Of a stretch of 64,000 bases of DNA, positions 36,545 through 47,618 are shown piece after piece. How positions within the stretch are numbered: position 1 is the first letter of the stretch; each line of letters opens with the position of its first letter. The stretch comes from Hordeum vulgare subsp. vulgare (lineage: Eukaryota > Streptophyta > Magnoliopsida > Poales > Poaceae). The stretch is taken from the NCBI RefSeq assembly GCF_904849725.1, contig NC_058518.1, positions 14,652,147-14,716,146 of the forward strand, read 5' to 3'. The notes below the pieces were generated by a model that saw only the letters and a list, made by a program, of their open reading frames with translations, was not told where the DNA came from and did not search any database. Made by a program: the position numbers and the translations under genes.

Positions 36545-37640
36545 ACTGTGAGGACTCCGTTTGTGTTTTTTGTGAGAGATTACCCGAATATATTGTTTTG
36601 ACTAGCTGTTACATCAACCATCAAAATTGCAATTTGTGTAATCTACTCACAATGTAATTGAACACGATGACATAACTATGGCATCTTTATTCGAGAGAGA
36701 GGAGGATAGAGATGGAAATGACTTGTATATGTTTCTTCCTTGCTATCAAATCGTTTGCTAATCCTCATAAGAAAAACATGCATCATTTACTTTGATGCTT
36801 TAAACTATGACCGGATTGTATGTTGGCCCAGACCGCGCTGTCGAGTACTTTCTGACGATATGTGATGAACGACGACGAAGGACGATGATAAACCAATGCT
36901 TGCTATTGAACCGCTCCTGCCGATGGATTCACGACGAAGTAACTTTACGTCGGATGCACCGCACCAAAGGAAGCTTCTACTAGCTGATGCACCGCAGTGC
37001 TAAGCTAGCAGTTGAGCTGGTTGATTTGCTCCACGCCTAAACACGTATCGTACACAAAATAGCCTTTGGGGGATTGATTTGCTTTAGGCTGAATACTCGA
37101 CGCACGCAAAAAAACTCGGCGTATTGCCAAAGGCTCGTATCGAGCCTTTATACTTTATTGATCAACTCAACTCACGGTCCGGTACAGGTGTATTACATCG
37201 TATATCGTATATATAAGAGCTAGTCTCCGGCCAGTACAACCCTACTAGGTAATGGATTCCTATACTAGTTGGACTCATAAATACTTGTAATCAGACCGGA
37301 TGTCGGATTTAATTCCAACATGGTGCAGTACCACTTTGTTTATAGCTGTACCATTGCCCAAAATCTCTGTGGAACTGTCGTGCCGTAATACAGTTCACGC
37401 TTTGAAAAGCTGTGCTGCTCTGGTTTCTGCGCCTCGGCCCATACATCCAACCGAGTCAACATGCATTTCTGATTCCTCTCATTCCAATAAGCAAGACTCC
37501 AGACATGAATCATATTATCCTAGATTGTTTTCTCTCTTGTATTCTGCTAGCTACCTATTGTATTATTTGGATGGGTATGAGAAGTGACATGAAGAAAGCA
37601 ATGCTATAGCCACATATATCATGATCGTTTGAGTGAGTGT
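36545..37640. repeat. Tandem repeat unit, copy 3 (partial, with LTR insertion)
   Basis: GTGAGAGATTACCCGAATATATTG matches copy 2 at 35160. The right part (37360-37620) matches the GATTCCTCTCATTCCAAT and GACATGAATCAT region of copies 1 and 2. The GC-rich middle is absent, and a 500-bp LTR-like block interrupts it. Confidence 0.75.
36821..37320 (-). mobile_element. Probable solo LTR (Copia-like) in tandem copy 3
   Basis: The segment begins TGTTGGCCCAGA and ends AATTCCAACA, with inverted TGTTGG/CCAACA termini. On the - strand it has a TATA-like CTTATATATACG and a CAATAAAG signal in the right order for an LTR. Homology with copies 1 and 2 resumes on both sides. The flanking bases (TTGTA and TGGTG) do not form a 5-bp duplication. 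Confidence 0.6.
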
Positions 37641-37750
37641 TGTTGTCTTTTCTGTAAACTCGGTTTCGCTTACTCGAGGTTAATTAAGTAATGTAGTTGA
37701 TGAGTTATATATGCGTGCGCAGAGACCACTTTATTCTGCTATCCATTAAT

Positions 37751-38412
37751 GTTGGCACGGCACTAGTAAATGTCTTAGACTCGAGACGTAACGCCAAAGA
37801 GAATTATGAGGACATTACTGCAATGCTCAAGAAGTAAGTTCAGTCAATATACCGAGACCATATCGGCATGCAACTTTCGTTAATTTCCTGATATCAAGTA
37901 ATCATTTTCTTTGCCTGATAGGGTTTGGACGAAGTTCGCCAATAAGGTTCCCGGTCTAAACAAAGAGTTGCGATTTACGCACCCCAAAGTAAGTAGTACT
38001 AGCTAGTTCCACGCATCTATAATTGATTCAAATTTTTATCAATATATCATTACCATGCTTGCTTATCAGTTTGATTGAACTCTATTCTCGTAAAGTGTAT
38101 GTACCAGAAAGAAGGCACTGTTTTATATGCATACTACGTATGCAAGTTCATTCATCACTCGACCTCTGAGCGGGTCTTCTGTGAGAAACAATTTCAAGTA
38201 CGTAAATAATATTCACAATTGTGTTTAGTTTTATTCATATATATGCATGTATTGACCCCCTTCTTTAAATTAGATCTGTGAGATATGGGATCTACTCCTA
38301 CCATATGATCGCTTACGAGCAATTCAAGAGGAATTGACGGGATTCTTTGTTGACCACGTCATACGTAAAGACGGAGAATGCCATGTGGATTTGTCATTGG
38401 ATCTTAATTAGA
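37751..38412 (+). pseudogene. CACTA second-gene product, C-terminal exons (Ulp1-protease-like)
   Basis: Frame-consistent segments lie at about 37751-37834, 37921-37988, 38108-38198 and 38275-38412. They encode fragments such as DSRRNAKENYEDITAMLKK, VWTKFANKVPGLNKELRF, FIHHSTSERVFCEKQF and RAIQEELTGFFVDHVI, ending HVDLSLDLN. These match my memory of the C-terminal region of the second CACTA-encoded protein, which carries a Ulp1-like cysteine protease fold. The expected GTNLCGYYVC catalytic segment is degraded here (YAYYVC). Confidence 0.7.
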
Positions 38413-38564
38413 TGATGTTTTGGATTAATTGTAAAGGATGTTATATTGTATATATTTAATAGCGTCGGATAGATATACAAAAACTTGTTGTTCGACCAAG
38501 CATTGAGAAAGAGATGACACTTCTCTCTATTAGCTAGCTAACACAATATGAAACCACTAAATTA

Positions 38565-38846
38565 ACGCTCCAAACCCACCCTCCCCCCATTCAAAAAAAA
38601 AATCCCAGCTCCGGCCAGATGCTGACGCGTGGATGCCATGTTGTTCCAGTTGGTGTGACCAACCGGGACTAAAGAACCTCCTGCCCGGGCTACCCGCAGA
38701 GGCCACGTGGAGACCCTTCGGTCCCGGTTAGTAAGGGAACCGGGACTAAAGGTTATGGGCTTTAGTCCCGACCCTTTAGTCCCGGTTTCAAAACCCGGGC
38801 TAATGGGCCTCTGGAACCGGGACAAATGGGTCATTTTCTACTAGTG
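38565..38846 (+). repeat. CACTA sub-terminal repeats and terminal inverted repeat
   Basis: GACTAAAGG/CCTTTAGTC words occur in direct and inverted copies between 38670 and 38790. The terminus CTACTAGTG ends at 38846; TGT follows as one arm of a possible 3-bp duplication. Confidence 0.85.
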
Positions 38847-38849
38847 TGT

Positions 38850-39680
38850 ATATCCAATATAATTTTGTCGACTTTGCCAGCCTTCTCATCTATCAAGTAT
38901 CTAGGGTAGTTCCTCTTCAGTGACTGTTCCCCTCATTACAAAAGCACTTAGTCTCGGGTTTCGGTTCAACCTTGGGTCTCTTCACTAGAGTAGCAATTGG
39001 TTTGCTGTTTCATGAAGTATCCCTTCTTGCCCTTGCCCTTCTTGAAACTAGTGGTTTTACGAACCATCAACAATTGATGCTCCTTTTGATTTCTACTTTC
39101 GCGGTGTCAAACATTGCGAATAACTCAAGGATCATCATATCCATCCCTGATATTTTTATAGTTCATTATGAAGCTCTAGCAGCTTGGTGGCACTGACTCT
39201 GGAGAACTATCACTATCCCATCTAGAAGATCAACTCCCACTCGATTCAAGCGATTGTAGTGCTCAGACAATCAGAGCACATGCTCAACGATTGAGTTTTT
39301 CTCCCTTACTTTGTAGGCAAAGAATCTTCTCGGAGGTCTTATACCTCTCAACAAGTACACGAGCATGAAACCTCCCAATTTCATCTCTTGGAACATCTCG
39401 TATGTCCTGCGACGTATGAAACACCTTTAACGCATCAATTCTAAGTCGTTTAAGCATTGTGCACTGAACTATCATGTAGTTATCAAAAACGTGTATGTCA
39501 GATGTTCACAACATCCACAGACCACGTTTGAGATTCAGCACGGCGAGCAGTGCATTAAGGACGTAAGCCTTTCTTGCAACAATGAGGACAATCCTCAGTT
39601 AACGAACCCAGTCCGCATAATTGCTACTTCTATCTTTCGACTAAGTTTTTTCTCTAGGAACATATCAAAAAACGTAGAGC
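38850..39680 (-). pseudogene. Copia Gag fragment, degenerate
   Basis: The complement encodes pieces similar to the Gag at 47619-48470, including a damaged CCHC knuckle region (NWKRNCPRYLIDEKAGK near 38880-38930) and the Lys-rich stretch before it. In-frame stops and frameshifts are scattered throughout. Confidence 0.75.
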
Positions 39681-40951
39681 TATAGCGCAAGCATAATTTG
39701 CAAAGACCTTTTGACTATGTTCATGATGCTTAAGTTCATCTAATCAAATTATTTATTGAACTCCCACTCAGATCGACATCCCTCTAGTCATTCAAGTGAA
39801 ACATGATCCATGTCAACTAGCCCGTGTCCGATCATCACGTGAGACGGACTAGTCATCAATGGTAAGCATCTCCATGCTGATCGTATCAATCATACGACTC
39901 ATGTTCGACCTTTTGGTCTCCCGTATTTGAGGCCATGTCTGTACATGCTAGGCTCGTCGAGTCAACCTAAGTGTTCTGCGTGTGTAAACTGGCTTACACC
40001 CGTTGTATGCGAACGTTAGAATCTACCACACCCAATCATCACGTGGTGCTTCGAGACAACGATCCTTCGCAACGGTGCACACTTAGGGGAATACTTTCTC
40101 GAAATTTTCATGAGGGATCATCTTATCTTTGCTACCGCCGTTCTAAGAAATAAGATGTAAAACATGATAAACATCACATGCAATCATGTAGTGACATGAT
40201 ATGGCCATTATCATCTTGCTCCTTGGATCTCCATCTTCGGGGCACCATGATCATCAATGTCACCGGCATGACACCATGATATCCATCATCATGATCTCCA
40301 TCATTGTGTCTCCGTGGAGTTGTCGCGCCAATCTATTACTTCTACTACTATAGCTAGCTTTTAGCAATAAAGTAAAGTAATCACATGGCGTTTTCATCTC
40401 ATACAATAAATTAAGACAACTCCTATGGCTCCTGTCGGTTGTCATATTCATCGACATGCAAGTCGTGAATCCTACTACAAGAACATGATGAATCTCATAC
40501 ATCACACATGTAACATCAGATTCTTTTGGCCATATCACATCACATGGCAATGCCCTGCAAAAACAAGTTAGACGTCCTCTAATTGTTGTTGCAAGTTTTA
40601 CGTGACTGGTTTGGGTTTCTAGCAAGAACGCTTCTTACCTACGTGACAACCACAACATTGATATGTCAATGTTATTTACCCTTCATAAGGACCCTCTTCA
40701 TCGAATCCGATCCGACTAAAGTGAGAGAGAGAGACACCCGCTAGCCACCTTATGCAACAAGTGCATGTCAGTCGGTGGAACCTATCTCACGTAAGCCTAC
40801 GTGTAAGGTCGGTCCGGACCGCTTCATCCCACGATGCCTCTGAATCAAGATAAGACTAGTAACGGCAAGCCATTGACATATTCAGCGCCCACAACTTTTG
40901 TGTTCTACTCGTGCATGGAATCTACGCATAGAACCTTGGCTCGGATGCCAC

Positions 40952-43267
40952 TATTGGGGAACGTGGTAATTTCAAAAAATTCTACGCCAAACAAGGATCT
41001 ATCTATGGAGAAACCAGCAATGAGTAATGAGGTAGAGCATCTTCATACCTTTGAAGATCGCTAAGCGGAAGCGTTACTAGAACGCGGTCGATGGAGTCGT
41101 ACTCGCAGCGATTCAGATCGCGACCGGTTCCGATCTATGTGCCGAATCACGGCACCTCTGCGTTCAACACACGTACAGCCCGGTGACGTCTCCCACGCCT
41201 TGATCCAGCAAGGAGGAGGGAGAGGTTGAGAGAGAGATCCGGCAGCGCGATGGCACGGTGGCGATGGAGCTACGAGGAATTCCGGCGGAGCTTCTCCAAG
41301 CTGTGCGGAAGAGGAGGAAGAAGAACTGGCTGCCTAGAGAGGGAGGAAACACTATGTGTTCTCCAAAGGCCAAACCCTCCACTATATATAGGGGGAGAGC
41401 GAAGGGGGCGTCCCCTTTAGGGTTCCCACCCCCAAGGGGTGCGGCAACCCTGTCGGGGATATTACCTACGGTATGACCCACCCTAATGGGCCGGGTCAGG
41501 GAAGTTGCGACTCATACATATATGACCAACATAAGCCTTGGTTTGGGCCTGGGGCGTGTTGGGATGTTTTGTAAGAAGGCCGCCACGGCTCATGAGCCAG
41601 ATGGCGGTTCAAGGATGACAAAGAAGATGAGCCGCCAAGGAGTCTTCCTTGGCTTGAGGTACACAACAACTTAGAGATAAGGAAGGCCACGATTTGTAAT
41701 GTGACCAGGACTGTGTAAACCCTGGGGCTTCGACCTGTATATAAAGGCGAGTCCCTGGGGCAAATAGATTAAGTTAGAAATCATCGAGAGCTAGGTCAGG
41801 CGAGTTACGCCCTCCTTGTAATCGAATCCACCATCAATATACGCAAAGCAGGACGTAGGCTTTTACCTCCACACGAGGGGCCGAACCTGAGTAAATCTGA
41901 GTCTCACTTCTGCTCACCCCCTTTGAGTCGCCACCAAGGTGCGATGGATCCTTCACTAGGTCCTTTCACAAGGACATCTGCCATGACAAAACCACGACAA
42001 GCCCTATCTAGGGCTAGTGGTGGCGGCCACGAAGGGAGGAGGGGTGTGACGCACCCAGATGGGCCTTGGGCCCATCTGCTTTAGGGTTCCCCCCTTTCCC
42101 TCTCAACCTGCGCCCTGTGCCTTGGTGGGAGGCACACCAGCCCACTCTAGGATGGTTCCCTTCTACCTTTTGGCCCATGTCACCCTTTGGGGCTGGTGGC
42201 CCCTCCCGATGGACCCCGTAACCCTTCCGGTGGTCCCGGTACGTTACGAGTGACGCTCGAAACATTTTCGGTGTCCCAAACCCCTCATCCTATATATCAA
42301 TCTTCACCTCCGGACCATTCGGGAGCTCCTCGTGATGTCCAAGATCTCATCCGGGACTCCGAACAACCTTCCGTAACCTCGTACACTATTCTCATATAAT
42401 CCTAGCATCATCGAACCTTAAGTGTGTAGACCCTACGGGTTCGGGAAGCATGCACACATGACCGAGACACTCTCCAGTCAATAACCAACAGCGGGGTCTG
42501 GATATCCATGTTGGTTCCCACATGTTCCACAATGATCTCATCGGATGAACCACAATGTCAAGGATTCACTTAATCCCGTATGCAGTTCCCTTTGTCTATC
42601 GGTATGATACTTGCCCGAGATTCGATCGTCAGTATCCCCATACCTTGTTCAATCTCGTTATCGGCAAGTCTCTTTAGTCGTTTCGTAGCACATCATCCCG
42701 TGGCTAACTCCTTAGTCACACTGAGCTCATTATGATGATGTTCTACCGAGTGGGCCCAGAGATACCTCTCCGTTCACACAGAGTGACAAATCCCGGTATC
42801 GATTCGTGACAACCCAACAGACACTTTCGGATATACCCGTAGTGCATCTTTATGGTCACCCAGTTACGTTGTGACGTTTGATACACCCAAAGCACTCATA
42901 TGGTATCCGGGTTTTGCACAATCTCACGGTCTAAGGAAAAGATACTTGACATTAGAAAAGCTTTAGCATACGAACAACACGATCTAGTGTTATGCTTAGG
43001 ATTGGGTCTTTTCCATCACATCACTCTCTTAATGATGTGATCCCGTTATCAATGACATCCAATGTCCATGATCAAGAAACTATGATCATCTATTCATCAA
43101 CGAGCTAACCAAGTAGAGTCTCACTAGGGACACATTGTGATCTATATATTCACACATGTATTACGGTTTCCAGTTAATACAATTATAGCATGAATAATAG
43201 AAATTATCATGAACTAGAAATATAATAATAACCATTTTATTATTGCCTCTAGGGCACATTTCCAACA
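40952..43267 (-). repeat. 5' LTR of the truncated Copia element, interrupted by a solo LTR
   Basis: The + strand begins TATTGGGGAACG (expected TGTTGGGGAACG) and ends CACATTTCCAACA. Removing the 549-bp insertion and one 5-bp duplication leaves about 1762 bases, the usual Angela-type LTR length. Many segments are complementary to the young LTRs at 44520 and 51652, such as the GCACACATGACC/CTCTCC region. Confidence 0.85.
41451..41999 (+). mobile_element. Solo LTR (Gypsy-type) inside the Copia LTR
   Basis: 549 bases from TGTCGGGGAT to CCACGACA, with TG/CA ends. The flanks AACCC (41446-41450) and AGCCC (42000-42004) look like a 5-bp duplication with one mismatch. A TATA box GTATATAAAGG lies near 41738, so its promoter faces right. 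No internal sequence is present, as expected from LTR-LTR recombination. Confidence 0.8.
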
Positions 43268-44519
43268 AAAATATCAAGGACCATTTTAACCCAGTCGATC
43301 CAAAAAACCACTCGACGACCCGATCGTCACGGGCGCGTCCATCTGCTTGGCGTCACGGTCCGCGGGGAACCACCCCGCCGACGGGCGACGATCGGGTCCT
43401 GAGGCTGCTGTCTCCTGAGGCTTCTCGAGCCCGAAGAATCCTGGCAGCTCGTGAGGCGTGCACGCCCTGCGTCCCTTGCGTCTACTGAGCTTCCGAGCGA
43501 CGAATTCCCACGACCTTGGCGCTCGACGCCACTCCTCGCCCGTGGGGGCACGCGTCGGGGTGCACCCCCGTGAGCCCCCAGGAGCCTTCCCGTCACTCTG
43601 GCCGTGCTCGGCGGCCCCAAGCTGGAGCCCCCGAGCCCGGCTCGACGGTGGCGCCCGGCGTACCCCTCATGCTAGGGAAAAGCGGGTGACATCTTGCGAC
43701 ATGTTGGCCTCGACGCCAGCGCTCGGTGAGACATGCCCCTCGCCCGGGGGTCATGTGCACAATGGCATGGTGGCGCCGTCTGGGTGGCGGCCGTCGTGGG
43801 GCGGGACACACGTCGTGCATCGTCTTGGGGACTGCCGACTCCACCGTCGTCGTTGGGTCAGCGGGCGTGGTCCCCGACGTCTCCCTTGCGGTCGGCGGGG
43901 ACGACAGGGTCTCGGCGCTGAGCTGTGCGCTTGCTGTTGAGGATCTTGATCACCTGGCAATCCTCCGTGTTGTGGGTGTGCATGTTCTGGAGGGCGCAGA
44001 ACTTACCGCCGGCCTTACGAGGTGCGTCGGCGCTAGGTTTCGGTTGAGGCCTGGTGCAGGTCACAGGGACCCTGAGGAGCAGGCGCACGACATGAGGCGG
44101 GGCCTGTTCGGGCCCCTCAGGTCGCGGGCGGCTCGCTGGTCAAGCCCCCTGCCCTCCTCGCGACGATAATGAGTTCGGCGACATGGTCTTCCCACACGTC
44201 GTGCCCTCTGTCCATCGGGCGGTGGCGAAGTAGTTCGCTCGCCATGAGTAGCGCATCATGCGCATTCAGGTCCCTCATGTGGACGCAAGCCGGGGCTGAG
44301 GTCGCGGGGGACGCATCAGGGTGACCTCCTTGATGCGTCAGTGGCCACAGGAAGACCTGCTGCCCGCGCGTGACGGGGGCGAATATGGTGGTGGCCGCAA
44401 CGCTGACGGGCCGGTAACGTCCGTCCGACGTCGAGCTCCTAGGGGGCATGCGATGGGCGTTAGCCATGGGTTTGGGTGAAGCTCGAGTGAAACCGGAGCA
44501 GGAGAGCGGCTGCGCACCC
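43268..44519 (-). pseudogene. Gypsy Gag fragment
   Basis: The - strand encodes broken Gag, with a recognisable knuckle-like segment FCALQNMHTHNTEDCQVIK near 43945-44000 (CX2H and HX4C-like spacing of a grass Gypsy Gag). It is followed by basic and Arg/Pro-rich sequence. Several frames are used, so it is degenerate. The long GC-rich frames on the + strand here are not credible genes. Confidence 0.65.
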
Positions 44520-46347
44520 TGTTGGAATTATGCCCTAGAGGCAATAATAAATGTATAGTTATTATTATAATTCCTGTATCAAGATAATAGTTTATTATCC
44601 ATGCTATAATTGTATTGAATGAAGACTCATTTACATGTGTGGATACATAGACAAAACACCGTCCCTAGCATGCCTCTAGTTGGCTAGCCAGTTGATCAAT
44701 GATAGTCAGTGTCTTCTGATTATGAACAAGGTGTTGTTGCTTGATAACTGGATCACGTCATTGGGAGAATCACGTGATGGACTAGACCCAAACTAATAGA
44801 CGTAGCATGTTGATCGTGTCATTTTGTTGCTACTGTTTTCTGCGTGTCAAGTATTTATTCCTATGACCATGAGATCATATAACTCACTGACACCGGAGGA
44901 ATGCTTTGTGTGTATCAAACGTCGCAACGTAACTGGGTGACTATAAAGATGCTCTACAGGTATCTCCGAAGGTGTTAGTTGAGTTAGTATGGATCAAGAC
45001 TGGGATTTGTCACTCCGTATGACGGAGAGGTATCTCGGGGCCCACTCGGTAATACAACATCACACACAAGCCTTGCAAGCAATGTAACTTAGTGTAAGTT
45101 GCGGGATCTTGTATTACGGAACGAGTAAAGAGACTTGCCGGTAAACGAGATTGAAATAGGTATGCGGATACTGACGATCGAATCTCGGGCAAGTAACATA
45201 CCGAAGGACAAAGGGAATGACATACGGGATTATAAGAATCCTTGGCACTGAGGTTCAAACGATAAAAGATCTTCGTAGAATATGTAGGATCGAATATGGG
45301 CATCCAGGTCCCGCTGTTGGATATTGACCGAGGAGTCTCTCGGGTCATGTCTACATAGTTCTCGAACCCGCAGGGTCTGCACACTTAAGGTTCGACGTTG
45401 TTTTATGCGTATTTGAGTTATATGGTTGGTTACCGAATGTTGTTCGGAGTCCCGGATGAGATCACGGACGTCACGAGGGTTTCCGGAATGGTCCGGAAAC
45501 AAAGATTGATATATAGGATGACCTCATTTGATTACCGGAAGGTTTTCGGAGTTACCGGGAATGTACCGGGAATGACGAATGGGTTCCGGGAGTTCACCGG
45601 AGGGGGGCAACCCACTCCGGGGAATCCCATAGGTATTTGGGGGGGTCACACCAGCCCTTAGTGGGCTGGTGGGACAGCCCACCAATCCCCTATGCGCCAA
45701 GAAAGAAAATATCAAAGGAAAGAAAAAAAAAAGGGAAAGGTGGGAAGGGGGAAGGACTCCCTCCCACCAAACCAAGTAGGACTCGGTTTGGGGGGGGGAG
45801 AGTCCTCCCCCCTGGCTCGGCCGACCCCTTGGGGTTCCCTTGGACCCCAAGGCAAGTTCCCCCTCCCTCCTCCTATATATATGGGGCTTTTAGGGCAGAT
45901 TTGAGACGACTTTCTCACGGCTGCCCGACCACATACCTCCATAGTTTTTCCTCTAGATCGTGTTTCTGCGGAGCTCGGGCGGAGCCCTGCTGAGACAAGA
46001 TCATCACCAACCTCCGGAGCGCCGTCACGCTGCCGGAGAACTCTTCTACCTCTCCGTCTCTCTTGCTGGATCAAGAAGGCCGAGATCACCGTCGAGCTGT
46101 ACGTGTGCTGAACGCGGAGGTGCCGTCCGTTCGGTACTAGATCGTGGGACTGATCGCGGGATTGTTCGCGGGGCGGATCGAGGGACGTGAGGACGTTCCA
46201 CTACATCAACCGCGATCTCTAATCGCTTCTGCTGTACGATCTACAAGGGTACGTAGATCACTCATCCCCTCTCGTAGATGGACATCACCATGATAGGTCT
46301 TCGTGCGCGTAGGAAAATTTTTGTTTCCCATGCGACGTTCCCCAACA
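44520..46347 (+). repeat. 5' LTR of the young Angela-type element
   Basis: Runs from TGTTGGAATTATGCCC to CGTTCCCCAACA, with six-base inverted termini TGTTGG/CCAACA. It contains a TATA box (see separate entry) and a GC-rich transcribed part downstream. Confidence 0.96.
45874..45884 (+). promoter_or_regulatory. LTR TATA box
   Basis: TATATATATGG within CTCCTCCTATATATATGGGG, placed in the last third of the LTR where BARE-1-type promoters start the genomic RNA. The same motif lies at the same place in the 3' LTR near 53008. Confidence 0.7.
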
Positions 46348-46348
46348 G

Positions 46349-46361
46349 TGGCATCATGAGC
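46349..46361 (+). other. Primer-binding site (initiator-Met tRNA)
   Basis: TGGCATCATGAGC lies one base after the LTR end. It is the usual Angela/BARE-type variant of TGGTATCAGAGC. Confidence 0.85.
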
Positions 46362-47618
46362 TAGGTTCATGCGTAGATGTCTTCTCGAGTAGAACACAAA
46401 AGGTTTTGTGGGCGGTGATGTGCGTTTTGCTGCCCTCCTTAGTCTTTTCTTGATTCCGCGGTATTGTTGGATTGAAGCGGCTTGGACCGACATTACTCGT
46501 ACGCTTACGAGAGACTGGTTTCATCGTTACGAGTAACCCCCTTTTGCTCAAAGATGACTGGCAAGTGACGGTTTCTCCAACTTTAGTTGAATCGGATTTG
46601 ACCGAGGAGGTCCTTGGATGAGGTTAAATAGCAACTCATATATCTCCGTTGTGGTGTTTGCGTAAGTAAGATGCGATCCTACTAGATACCCTTGGTCACC
46701 ACGTAAAACATGCAAGAACAAAATTAGAGGACGTCTAACTTGTTTTTGCAGGGTATGATTGTGATGTGATATGGCCAATGATGTGATGTGATATATTGGA
46801 TGTATGAGATGATCATGTTGTAATAGAAATATCGACTTGCACGTCGATGGTACGGCAACCGGTAGGAGCCATAGGGTTGTCTTTATACTAAAATATGTGC
46901 TTGCAGATGCGTTTGCTATTTTGCTAGGATGTAGCTTTAGTAGTGATAGCATAAGTAGCACGACAACCCCGATGGCGACACGTTGATGGAGATCATGATG
47001 ATGGAGATCATGGTGTGGCGCCGGTGACAAGAAGATCGTGCCAATGCTTTGGTGATGGAGATCAAGAAGCACGTGATGATGGCCATATCATGTCACTTAT
47101 GAATTGCATGTGATGTTAATCCTTTTATGCACCTTATTTTTCTTAGAACGACGGTAGCATTATGAGGTGATCTCTCGCTAAAATTTCAAGACGAAATTGT
47201 GTTCTCCCCGACTGTGCACCATTGCTACAGTTCGTCGTTTCGAGACACCACGTGATGATCGGGTGTGATAGACTCAACGTTCACATACAACGGGTGCAAA
47301 ACAGTTGCGCACGCGGAACACTCGGGTTAAGCTTGACGAGCCTAGCATGTGCAGACATGGCCTCGGAACACATGAGACCGAAAGGTCGATCATGAATCAT
47401 ATAGATGATATGATTAGCATAGGGATGCTTACCACTGAAACTACTCCCGACTCACGTGATGATCGGACTTGGGATAGTGTAGGTGGATCATGAACCACTC
47501 AAATGACTAGAGAGATGTACTTTTTGAGTGGGAGTTTAGCATGTAATTTGATTAAGTTGAACTCTAATTATCTTGAACATAGTCTAAGTCCACTTTGAAT
47601 ATATTTGTGTTGTAGGTC
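46362..47618 (+). other. Untranslated leader of the Angela-type element
   Basis: About 1.26 kb without a long frame on the + strand, containing several short ATG-started frames. A leader of this length is normal for BARE-1/Angela; packaging and dimerisation signals are expected here but not identified. Confidence 0.7.

Larger units (their letters stand above)
37641..38846 (+). mobile_element. CACTA (En/Spm) transposon, 3' end
   Basis: The segment holds the 3' coding exons of a CACTA second gene followed by a GC-rich sub-terminal array and the terminal inverted repeat. The complement of 38816-38846 begins CACTAGTAGAAAATGACCC. The 38565-38830 block repeats CCGGGACTAAAGG/TAGTCCCGG motifs in both orientations, typical of Triticeae CACTA ends. 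No opposite terminus was found in the window, so the element is truncated or its left end is unrecognisable. The tandem repeat units to the left may be part of its interior. Confidence 0.85.
38847..43267 (-). mobile_element. Angela/BARE-1-type Copia element, truncated (5' LTR, leader, partial Gag)
   Basis: On the - strand the element shows a complete LTR (43267-40952), a Met-tRNA-type primer site, a leader of about 1.27 kb, and about 830 bases of Gag. It stops abruptly at the CACTA terminus (38846). The order and spacing match the intact element at 44520-53481. The rest of Pol and the other LTR are absent. It is old: Gag carries several stops and the LTR hosts a solo LTR. The CACTA either inserted into it or shares a later rearrangement junction with it. 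Confidence 0.88.

Noticed and set aside
37160..37640. A CACTA left terminus near the coding remnant
   Set aside because: No CACTA-type inverted repeat or sub-terminal array matching 38565-38846 could be found to the left in the window.
43327..44169. Several long GC-rich frames on both strands as possible host genes
   Set aside because: They overlap each other in all frames, and the - strand shows Gypsy Gag similarity; high GC content explains the absence of stops.
45010..46190. Short frames in the Angela LTRs (for example - strand 45384-45010 and + strand 45960-46190)
   Set aside because: They occur identically in both LTRs and have no protein features; they are chance frames of LTR DNA.
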